The position numbers and the translations under genes are program-made. The notes under the pieces are model-generated. The model saw nothing but the letters and a program-made list of their open reading frames with translations, was not told the DNA's origin and searched no databases. A stretch of 5,618 nt of DNA. It comes from Bacteroidota bacterium (GTDB lineage: Bacteria; Bacteroidota; Bacteroidia; Flavobacteriales; Crocinitomicaceae). This document shows positions 1 to 5,618 of this stretch, in pieces. The DNA lies in the NCBI GenBank assembly GCA_029558435.1, contig JAKQEZ010000033.1, positions 1 through 5,618 on the forward strand, written 5' to 3'. Positions within the stretch are counted from its first letter, which is position 1, and each line of letters starts with the position of its first letter.

Positions 1-816
1 TTCTTTTATAAACGAAGCAACTTCTTTTAAAGGAGTTAATTTATATTCGGGCGTAAATACATAATCAGGCCATGATTGGTCTAAATTTACAATCACTTCT
101 CGGGTGCGAACTATTCCATCATTGCTTATTTGAAACAATGCTCGCTCATGGTTTTCAACTAAAAAAAGCACTTTGGATGCCTGACTTGGATGTGTGTAAT
201 TGGCTTTCAAATGAAATAGTTTGTATCCCATTGTGGTTGGATCCGAGTTAATAGCTATCCTTTCTGTAAAGGTTGTGCCTCTAACATCCAAATTTACACG
301 AGGTTCATTGGTGGCAATACCTACATTTACATCTTGACAATGGCTGTAAATTTTATAAGGCCCATTCGACCAAGTTGGTGCTACTGGAGCAATATTGGCA
401 CAATAAAAATCTAATTGCACAGGTGGTACATAAAGACCTCTTTGTACAAAATTTATTAAAGAATCCAATGGAAATATCTTTAAAGCACCGTTCGTATTTG
501 TCAATACCACATTTTTATTGTTTAAAGTAGCTGGTAGTTCCAAATTGGGCATTTTAACAACACCATTAAACTTAGCCGAATTGTCTGAAACAAAATTATT
601 AAAAACACGAGTGTTGTTCATCTTTGTTTGTCCCAAAAAATTTACATTTTCTTCTACACGTAGATTTTTCTTAATGGTAACAGAATCCTTAACAATTAAA
701 GAGGAATCTATTTTTGCAGTTCCGTTAACCTGCAATCGGGATGATGGCGTTGTCGTTCCTATCCCTACGTTTCCCGAAGGAGGAAGGGTATTGGTTTGGG
801 CAGCCACAGTAAACAT
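1..816 (-). CDS. Secreted tail-fibre-like (NVGIGTTTP-type) surface protein, C-terminus outside window; 5' end out of frame with its likely start
   Basis: The frame is open from position 930 to the left edge. Position 816 is its only ordinary start codon, giving 272 residues with no stop. Residues 13-32 read PSGNVGIGTTTPSSRLQVNG, and a second, weaker copy (NVGIATNEPRVNLDVRG) lies at about 164-180. Residues 249-272 begin WPDYVF and continue into a YKL-PLKEV-FIKE segment. In Bacteroidota this segment leads into a C-terminal LPNIPS/GEMN-type region with coiled coil, so perhaps 50-80 residues are missing. Cys139 and Cys160 flank the linker between the two repeats. Such proteins are thought to be secreted trimeric fibre or adhesin-like proteins; the exact role is unknown. 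Codons 858-817, upstream of ATG 816, encode KTTKIALSISCFFT, which with MFTVAAQ forms a convincing signal peptide. The true start is therefore probably ATG 934, which is out of frame in this sequence because of a decanucleotide tract. Starting at 816 would lose most of the signal peptide. The family call is fairly secure; the start and expression state are not. Confidence 0.8.
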   Translation of the reverse strand, partial: MFTVAAQTNTLPPSGNVGIGTTTPSSRLQVNGTAKIDSSLIVKDSVTIKKNLRVEENVNFLGQTKMNNTRVFNNFVSDNSAKFNGVVKMPNLELPATLNNKNVVLTNTNGALKIFPLDSLINFVQRGLYVPPVQLDFYCANIAPVAPTWSNGPYKIYSHCQDVNVGIATNEPRVNLDVRGTTFTERIAINSDPTTMGYKLFHLKANYTHPSQASKVLFLVENHERALFQISNDGIVRTREVIVNLDQSWPDYVFTPEYKLTPLKEVASFIKE

Positions 817-829
817 GGTGAAAAAGCAA

Positions 830-934
830 CTAATACTTAGTGCTATTTTGGTTGTTTTTACTAAAAATTCGCTTGGATTCGCTTGGATTCGCTTGGAATC
901 GCTTGGAATCGCTTGGAGGTAGTGTTGTTTTCAT
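830..934 (-). other. Out-of-frame 5' leader of the tail-fibre-like gene (34 codons, stop TAG at 832-830)
   Basis: ATG 934 opens an ORF beginning MKTTLPPSDSKR that crosses the 10-bp repeats and stops at TAG 832-830 after 34 codons. I do not read it as a separate gene. It lies directly below a good promoter, and its first residues MKTT match the KTT that opens the signal peptide in the other frame. It is best seen as the displaced start of the downstream gene. By hand, removing one 10-bp unit (or adding two) joins ATG 934 to the signal-peptide frame. Adding one unit would instead give a stop at 863-861, just after the tract. A sequencing or assembly error in repeat copy number is a possible alternative. 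Confidence 0.6.
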
Positions 935-939
935 AAAAA
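851..939 (-). repeat. Imperfect direct repeats (TTTTTATG/AAAACAAC-type) flanking the decanucleotide tract
   Basis: Reading the minus strand, TTTTTATGAAAACAAC (939-924) recurs as TTTTTAGTAAAAACAAC (867-851). The two copies share TTTTTA and AAAACAAC and differ in between by one base plus a 1-base length change. The AAAACAAC cores are 73 bp apart. Deleting exactly 73 bp between them would join ATG 934-932 to codons 858 onward and give MKTTKIALSISC in frame, a typical signal-peptide start. The geometry is seen directly; that it records a duplication or insertion is inference. Confidence 0.75.
869..918 (-). repeat. Five tandem copies of a 10-bp unit, consensus (A/T)TCCAAGCGA
   Basis: On the plus strand the units are TCGCTTGGAT (869-878 and 879-888), TCGCTTGGAA (889-898 and 899-908) and TCGCTTGGAG (909-918). 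They differ only at the last base. The unit is much richer in G+C than the surrounding AT-rich DNA. Ten is not a multiple of three, so each gain or loss of a unit shifts the reading frame by one. None of the three frames through the tract contains a stop. It lies between the likely start codon (934) and the signal-peptide codons (858 onward) of the tail-fibre-like gene. This is the arrangement expected of a slipped-strand contingency tract. Confidence 0.95.
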
Positions 940-958
940 GATTTTGTAGTTAATAAAT

Positions 959-990
959 CAAATTTACAAAAAATAAATTGAAAAAACAAA
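959..990 (-). promoter_or_regulatory. Bacteroidota-type promoter (-33 TTTG, -7 TAAATTTG) for the tail-fibre-like gene
   Basis: On the minus strand TTTG (990-987) is followed after 20 bp by TAAATTTG (966-959). The second element fits the TAnnTTTG -7 consensus of Flavobacterium/Bacteroides primary-sigma promoters, and the spacing is the usual one. Transcription would start near 953-954, giving a leader of roughly 20 nt before ATG 934. The leader has no Shine-Dalgarno sequence, as is normal for the phylum. The position supports ATG 934, rather than ATG 816, as the intended start. The surrounding DNA is T-rich, so some matching by chance is possible. Confidence 0.55.
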
Positions 991-1092
991 AAAATAATGA
1001 TGGAAAAAGTTTGGCAAACCCATTTGAAAAATTGAAATCTGTTTGTTATTCAAAGTAAATGACGTGTCTTCTATGTTGTTTTTTCTGATTAG

Positions 1093-1270
1093 TATTTTTA
1101 CAAAGGCGTCACACCTACGGTGTTTTATGTGGTTGATGAATATTTTTCTACAACGGTATCGCTCCGATGGAGCTTTATGTCGATTTCCTATGATTAAACG
1201 CTTTTTAGTCCCATAGGAACATGACTTTTGTAGAAACAACATGATTTTTACACCAATAAAATCCGAGATG
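1093..1270. repeat. Intergenic array of about 50-bp hairpin modules with conserved flanks (three clear, one decayed)
   Basis: Three short hairpins stand about 50 bp apart. ACACC-TAC-GGTGT is at 1111-1123, GCTCC-GAT-GGAGC at 1161-1173 and GTCCC-ATA-GGAAC at 1208-1220. The third pairs fully only in the minus-strand RNA, through a G-U wobble. A remnant, ATC-CGA-GAT, lies at 1261-1269 in the same register. The first two share a left flank (TATTTTT..ACAA.GG..TC) and a right flank (TTTATGT), while the stem sequences differ but stay self-complementary. This resembles dispersed palindromic repeats I associate with Flavobacteriia intergenic regions. No protein role is supported, although a 112-codon frame (964-1302, minus) happens to stay open through it. 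Confidence 0.7.
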
Positions 1271-1338
1271 ACACCTTTGTAATCACCCAAATTTATTAGC
1301 ACTAAGGAAGTTAAAGATGATTCTTTAGTTAAATTTTA

Positions 1339-1397
1339 ACCTATTAATTATAAATCACTTATTGCTATTTTGTTTTTTGTTTTAACAAATAATAGGT
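1339..1397 (-). other. AT-rich inverted repeat downstream of the peptidase unit (possible weak transcript end)
   Basis: ACCTATTA (1339-1346) and TAATAGGT (1390-1397) are perfect 8-bp inverted repeats separated by 43 bp. They begin about 10 bp after the stop of the S9B gene. A smaller TTTGT/ACAAA pairing is possible inside the loop. No strong G+C stem with a T-run is present, so this is not a canonical intrinsic terminator. It may mark the end of the dpp5-ptpA transcript, or it may be chance in AT-rich DNA. Apart from this element, the hairpin array and the promoter, I see nothing in the 935-1406 gap. Confidence 0.25.
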
Positions 1398-1406
1398 CAA
1401 ACTATC

Positions 1407-3524
1407 TTACTTATTGTGCTCCATCACATAGTTTAAAACCTTTGTCATTAAATGAACTCTGTCCTTACCTGTAACATTGTGTTTGTGCATCGGATAGGGG
1501 AAGAAATCCATTTGAATGCCTAAATCAACAAACTTTTTTACCAATGCAAAATTGTGTTGCATCACCACTACATCATCAACAGTTCCATGAATTAGTAGCA
1601 AATCATCTTTTAAATTGGCTGCATGGGTTAGTAAACTTGCTTGTTTGTAACCTTCTTCGTTTTGCTCAGGACGGTCCATGTAACGTTCACCATACATTAT
1701 TTCATAATACTTCCAATCGGTCACTGGTCCACCTGCTACACCACATGTAAATACTCCAGGGTGTCGTAGTAATAAAGAAGTTGTCATAAATCCACCAAAC
1801 GACCAACCATGAACAGCAATGCGATTTCCATCAACATAATTCAATGATTTCAAATAATCCACTCCCGATAATTGGTCTTCTATTTCAACTGTTCCCAATT
1901 GGCGGTGAATTTGCGATTCAAATGCAAAACCACGTTCTGCAGAACCTCTACCATCAACTGTAAAAACTAAATATCCTTGTTCTGCCAACCAATTCATCCA
2001 TAAAGAAGCACCATCGTACCATGAATTGGTAATTAATTGTGCATGTGGTCCTCCATAAACATACACCAAAACAGGGTATTTTTTCGACGCATCAAAATTA
2101 CTAGGCTTAATCAAGCGTGTGTACAATTTTGAACCATCTTTAGCGCTGATTGAACCAATTTCTGTTTTTCCAATTTTATAATCTGCCAATGGGTTTGATG
2201 CCGTCAATAAATGTTTTACTTCTTTGCCTGATTGTGAGAAAATTCCTGCTTTAAATGGCGTAGAATGATTGGAATAACCATCGTAATACAAAGAACCATC
2301 TAATGACAGTGCAAATTCATGCGTTCCTTCAGTCTGTGATAGTAATTTTTGTTTTCCTTTTAAAGTAACTGAGTAAATAAGTGTATTCAATGGATTTTCT
2401 CCAGTTGCTGAAAAATAAATCACATCTTTTTTAGCCGTTAAGATTTCTTTAGCAACAAATTTATTGGCTGTAAGTTGTTTGATTAATTTTCCGTTGAAAT
2501 CGTAATAATAAAGGTTATTAAACCCATCTTTTTCTGAAATCCAAACAAAATTATTTGATTTATTAGATGGGAAAAATGCTGGATGTTCTGGTTCTACCCA
2601 TTTATCGTTTTTTTCTTCCAACAATGTTTTTACAAACGCACCTGTTGTTGCATCATAAACATTCAACTGCATGTGATTTTGATCTCGATTAACTTCTGCA
2701 ATTACAACAAAATTATTATCCGGTGTAAAAGTTAAATTGGTCAAATAATCATCACTTGCTGCACGTGGTGTAATGTAAACCGTGTTTTTAGAAATAGTAT
2801 TGTAAATTCCAACGCGCGGTTTTTCTGATTTTTGTCCCGTCATTGGATATTTTATAGGCATCAACTCTGCCGGCGTTTCATTGATATTTACCAACGGATA
2901 GGTATGCACATCTGTTTCGTCTTTTTGGTAAAATGCTAGAATTTTTCCATTAGGCGACCAAAACAAACCGCCCGAAATACCAAATTCACTACGTGCTATT
3001 GCCTGACCAGAAACGATATTTTTATCACTAAAATTGGTTACTTGCACCGCATTTCCTTTGCCTAATGAAACATACACGTTGTTCTCAATGGTATAGGCCA
3101 CATAAAGTGATGCTGATGAAAGTAAAGCATTGTCGGCATTTTCTTGCAATTCATTAAAAATAGTTGCTGTTTTTGCTGCTGGATTGACACGCAGATATTG
3201 CTGACCATTATTGATTAAAAATTCACTAGGATTTAACCATTCAAAGCCCGAAAACCATGCAAATTTTACTCCTGCAATACTGTTTACATCTTGAATAGTC
3301 ATCAATGTTTCATCCGTTTTTGCCTTAACGCTGGATTTCATCAACGTAGTGTATTCTTTCAAATACGAATACTCTTGACGCGATGAATACCAATTAAAAA
3401 GAACAGGACGTTCTGGATAAAACGAACGGTATTGCTGAAGAACAGCATCTTTTAAGGTTAATTCTTTTTGTCCAAACGAAAAACTTGCAATTACTAAGAA
3501 AAATGCGCAAACTATTTTATTCAT
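1407..3524 (-). CDS. ptpA: Secreted S9B serine exopeptidase, prolyl tripeptidyl peptidase / DPP4 type
   Basis: This 705-residue enzyme has the S9B layout. A signal peptide (about 1-18, MNKIVCAFFLVIASFSFG, then Gln) precedes an N-terminal beta-propeller (about 30-450) and an alpha/beta hydrolase domain (about 455-705). The triad is Ser575 in GWSFGG, Asp650 in HGTVDD and His682 in HKHNV. Tyr490 in YVYGGPHAQ is the expected oxyanion residue. Glu180 in ARSEFG and Glu608 in YYEIMYGERY match the two glutamates that hold the substrate N-terminus in P. gingivalis PtpA. The Ser-to-Asp, Ser-to-His and Ser-to-Glu spacings (75, 107 and 33) also agree with that enzyme as I recall it. The likely reaction is release of X-X-Pro tripeptides, or X-Pro dipeptides if it is a DPP4, from peptide N-termini in the periplasm. 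It starts 6 bp after the DPP5-type gene, so it is probably co-transcribed. One oddity is Phe576 where most relatives have Tyr (GWSYGG). The family is certain; PtpA versus DPP4 specificity is inferred. Confidence 0.93.
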   Translation of the reverse strand: MNKIVCAFFLVIASFSFGQKELTLKDAVLQQYRSFYPERPVLFNWYSSRQEYSYLKEYTTLMKSSVKAKTDETLMTIQDVNSIAGVKFAWFSGFEWLNPSEFLINNGQQYLRVNPAAKTATIFNELQENADNALLSSASLYVAYTIENNVYVSLGKGNAVQVTNFSDKNIVSGQAIARSEFGISGGLFWSPNGKILAFYQKDETDVHTYPLVNINETPAELMPIKYPMTGQKSEKPRVGIYNTISKNTVYITPRAASDDYLTNLTFTPDNNFVVIAEVNRDQNHMQLNVYDATTGAFVKTLLEEKNDKWVEPEHPAFFPSNKSNNFVWISEKDGFNNLYYYDFNGKLIKQLTANKFVAKEILTAKKDVIYFSATGENPLNTLIYSVTLKGKQKLLSQTEGTHEFALSLDGSLYYDGYSNHSTPFKAGIFSQSGKEVKHLLTASNPLADYKIGKTEIGSISAKDGSKLYTRLIKPSNFDASKKYPVLVYVYGGPHAQLITNSWYDGASLWMNWLAEQGYLVFTVDGRGSAERGFAFESQIHRQLGTVEIEDQLSGVDYLKSLNYVDGNRIAVHGWSFGGFMTTSLLLRHPGVFTCGVAGGPVTDWKYYEIMYGERYMDRPEQNEEGYKQASLLTHAANLKDDLLLIHGTVDDVVVMQHNFALVKKFVDLGIQMDFFPYPMHKHNVTGKDRVHLMTKVLNYVMEHNK

Positions 3525-3530
3525 ACTGTT

Positions 3531-5588
3531 TTATTTATTCAATTCTGGTTTTAAATCTTCTGCCAACCACTTGTAAAATTCACGGTGCCACACCAATGCA
3601 TTTTGTGGTTTTGTTACCCAATGTCCCTCTGTTGGGAAATATAAAAATCTACTTTTCAATCCTTTTAACTGGGCCACTTGGTAGGCTTGCATTCCTTCTG
3701 ATTCAGGTACTCTAAAATCCATTCCTCCATGAATAACCATAATTGGTGTATCCCAATTTTGCACATAGCGATGAGGCGAATTTTTTAAGAATGATTCTTT
3801 GTTTTCTTGTTGCCAATATGGTCCACCAATGTCCCACGTTGCAAAAAACAACTCTTCGGTCATACCATACCAACTCTCCAAGTTAAACAAGCCACAATGT
3901 GCAATGAATGTTTTGAAACGTTTTTGGTGAACTCCTGCCAACATATACACCGAATAACCACCATAAGAGGCGCCAACAGCACCCAATCTATCTTTGTCAA
4001 CATACGGTAATTCAGTAGCAGCATCAATTGCTGATAGATAATCGTTGATGGATTGACCTCCCCAATCTTTTGAAATCGCATCGTTCCATTCTTGTCCAAA
4101 ACCAGGTAAACCTCTACGATTTGGAGCAACAACTACATATCCTTGAGAAGCCATCACCATAAAATTCCAGCGGTAAGAGAAAAACTGACTCACCTCGCTT
4201 TGTGGTCCACCTTGACAATAGAGCAAAGTTGGATATTTTTTGGTTGCGTCAAAGTTGGGCGGAAGAATCATCCATACCAACATATCTTTGCCATCGGTAG
4301 TTTTTACCCATTTTTCTTGTACCGTAGGTTTAGCTAACGATTTCAATACCTCAGAATTGACATCTGTTAACTGTTGTGTTACAATATGATGGCCAAATTT
4401 GTTTGGTTTCAAAACATTTACCGAATACAATTCAGTTGGGTTTATCATTGATTGGCGACCTGCATAAATAGTATTTCCAAAAACTGACAAACTGGTATAA
4501 TCACACACTTCAGAAGTGATTTGTGAGAGTGCACCCGATTTTAGGTTGATTTCAAAAAACTGAACCGTTCCCTTAGTTGGTACCAAGACAAAGATGCGTG
4601 TTCCATCCCCGTTCCATGCAAAATCGCTGATAGTAATATCATAATTTTCTGTTAGATTGGTGATTTTACCATTTGCTGTTTTGACCATCAAATTGTTTTT
4701 ATCCGATTCAAAACCATCACGTTTCATGGCCAACCAAGCCAAATCTCCTTTAACAGAAAAAGCAGGATGTGATTCGTATCCCTTAAATTCATTGGTGTTA
4801 GTCAAACAAATTGTTTTTCCTGTTTCCAATTCCACTTGATACAACTCACTGTTGGTTGAAAGAGCAAATTCTTTTCCTGATTTTTTCTTAGAGCTGTAAA
4901 TAACAGATTGGTTGTTGGGAGTAAATGTTACGCCACCCAAATCACCAAAAGGAGGAATAACAGCATTGAACTGTTCATCTTTCAGTAAATCTTTCCCCTC
5001 ACCCGAAATTTTTCCATTGTTTAGGGGGTAATAAAAAATATGTTTTACGGTGTAATCGTCCCAATTAGCCCAATGTCTATACATCAAATCGTTTTCAACT
5101 CGTGCATTGGCTTTTGGCAAATCAGTATACGTTTGATTAATATTTTTTTGAATTTCAACTGATTTTAAAATGATAATTTTGGAAGCATCTTTGGTGATTT
5201 TAAAATCTTCAATACCTTCTACGCCTTCCGAAATTTGGGTTTTATTAGCTCCATCCACATCAACACGCCAAATTACAGCTTGGTCTTTCTCAGGTACTAA
5301 AAAATAAATTTTATTGCCATCAACCCATTGTGCACCTGATTCTGAAACTGGCGTATCGGTAATTTGTTTAATTGATTTATCGGCAATTGTCATTACAAAT
5401 AAATCGGTATTTCCTTTGTTTTGTTCAACATCAATGGACGTTTGAGAAAATAATAAAAACTTACCATCTGGCGAGACAGTGCCACCACCGACACGTTTCA
5501 AAGCCATCATTTTTTCGGGAGTTAAAACCTCTTGTGCATGAGCCATAAAGCTACCTAACGTTAAAATTAGAAGAATGTGTTTTATCAT
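3531..5588 (-). CDS. dpp5: Secreted S9 dipeptidyl peptidase, DPP5 type
   Basis: This 685-residue protein has the length of P. gingivalis DPP5 (about 684). Its signal peptide (about 1-18) is MIKHILLILTLGSFMAHA, then Gln. A beta-propeller follows (about 30-415), with DPP5-like landmarks LMYRHW (168-173) and LSTNSELY (243-250), and then an alpha/beta hydrolase domain (about 425-685). The triad is Ser541 in GASYGG, Asp624 in HGGMDFRVP and His656 in EGHWV. YCQGGPQSEVSQFFSYRWN (457-475) and SPHRYVQNWDTPIMVIHG (604-621) are close to the DPP5 family sequence. DPP5 removes N-terminal dipeptides with Ala or a hydrophobic residue at P1 and works in the periplasm during use of peptides as nutrients. ATG 5588 is chosen because it gives a complete signal peptide. 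No Shine-Dalgarno is visible, and only 30 bp upstream are in the window, so the promoter cannot be judged. Automated annotation may label it generically as an acylaminoacyl-peptidase or S9 peptidase. Confidence 0.94.
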   Translation of the reverse strand: MIKHILLILTLGSFMAHAQEVLTPEKMMALKRVGGGTVSPDGKFLLFSQTSIDVEQNKGNTDLFVMTIADKSIKQITDTPVSESGAQWVDGNKIYFLVPEKDQAVIWRVDVDGANKTQISEGVEGIEDFKITKDASKIIILKSVEIQKNINQTYTDLPKANARVENDLMYRHWANWDDYTVKHIFYYPLNNGKISGEGKDLLKDEQFNAVIPPFGDLGGVTFTPNNQSVIYSSKKKSGKEFALSTNSELYQVELETGKTICLTNTNEFKGYESHPAFSVKGDLAWLAMKRDGFESDKNNLMVKTANGKITNLTENYDITISDFAWNGDGTRIFVLVPTKGTVQFFEINLKSGALSQITSEVCDYTSLSVFGNTIYAGRQSMINPTELYSVNVLKPNKFGHHIVTQQLTDVNSEVLKSLAKPTVQEKWVKTTDGKDMLVWMILPPNFDATKKYPTLLYCQGGPQSEVSQFFSYRWNFMVMASQGYVVVAPNRRGLPGFGQEWNDAISKDWGGQSINDYLSAIDAATELPYVDKDRLGAVGASYGGYSVYMLAGVHQKRFKTFIAHCGLFNLESWYGMTEELFFATWDIGGPYWQQENKESFLKNSPHRYVQNWDTPIMVIHGGMDFRVPESEGMQAYQVAQLKGLKSRFLYFPTEGHWVTKPQNALVWHREFYKWLAEDLKPELNK

Positions 5589-5618
5589 TTTTAGATGAAT
5601 TTACTGCGTGAATGTACT

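Noticed and set aside
869..918. CRISPR-like array
   Set aside because: The units are 10 bp, directly abutting and without spacers, so this is a simple tandem repeat.
518..922. A plus-strand 134-codon frame opposite the tail-fibre-like gene
   Set aside because: The minus strand encodes recognisable NVGIGTTTP and WPDYVF motifs over the same DNA. The plus-strand frame has no family features and ends by translating the decamer tract.
1111..1220. Hairpins as intrinsic terminators
   Set aside because: On the minus strand, where the genes lie, none is followed by a T-run. On the plus strand TTTATGT follows, but no plus-strand gene precedes them.
964..1302. A 112-codon minus-strand reading frame covering the hairpin array
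   Set aside because: It is open only because the repeat modules lack stops in that frame. It has no recognisable domain, its composition is Arg/Lys/Ile-rich as expected of translated AT-rich repeats, and the promoter for the next gene lies inside its 3' end.
3860..4132. Short frames inside the two peptidase genes (such as 3860-4132 minus and 1544-1750, 3807-4010, 4143-4337 plus)
   Set aside because: They overlap complete S9 peptidase genes with intact motifs in another frame and show no coding features of their own.
3531..5588. Acylaminoacyl-peptidase or prolyl oligopeptidase as the specific function
   Set aside because: The signal peptide, length and landmarks (LMYRHW, LSTNSELY, YCQGGPQ..VSQF, SPHRYVQNWDTPI) fit DPP5 much better.
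5589..5618. A -7-like TAAATTCA just upstream of the DPP5 gene
   Set aside because: It misses two of the six fixed positions of TAnnTTTG, and the -33 region is outside the window.

Overview
The window looks like chromosomal DNA of an AT-rich member of the Bacteroidota, most likely of the Flavobacteriia/Flavobacteriales type. Four things point there: two secreted S9 peptidases whose closest recognisable relatives are Porphyromonas gingivalis DPP5 and PtpA; a secreted 'NVGIGTTTP...LQVNG' protein ending in a 'WPDYVF...YKL.PL.EV..FIKE' segment, an architecture characteristic of this phylum; start codons without Shine-Dalgarno sequences; and a TTTG-N20-TAnnTTTG promoter. All supported genes lie on the minus strand, so the biological reading order runs from the right end to the left.

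Positions 5588 to 1407 hold a two-gene unit with a 6-bp gap. The upstream gene encodes a DPP5-type dipeptidyl peptidase. The downstream gene encodes a DPP4/S9B enzyme most like prolyl tripeptidyl peptidase. Both carry signal peptides and complete Ser-Asp-His triads. Together they would shorten oligopeptides in the periplasm to di- and tripeptides: DPP5 after hydrophobic or Ala residues, the PtpA-like enzyme after X-X-Pro.

Positions 1406 to 935 contain no credible gene. This gap holds an AT-rich inverted repeat after the peptidase unit, a roughly 50-bp-periodic array of short hairpins with conserved flanks (about 1093-1270), and a good Bacteroidota promoter (959-990).

Positions 934 to 1 hold the start and most of a secreted tail-fibre-like or adhesin-like protein; its C-terminus lies beyond the left edge. 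This is the most interesting part. The promoter sits just upstream of an ATG (934) that is followed by five tandem copies of a 10-bp unit, and then by a signal peptide in a different reading frame. With five copies, the ATG frame stops after 34 codons. With four copies it would run into the signal peptide and the whole gene. The unit is not a multiple of three and is open in every frame, so the locus has the form of a slipped-strand ON/OFF (phase-variable) switch, here read in an OFF state. Precise removal of 73 bp between two AAAACAAC copies would restore a textbook MKTTKIAL... signal peptide in frame, which suggests how the tract arose.
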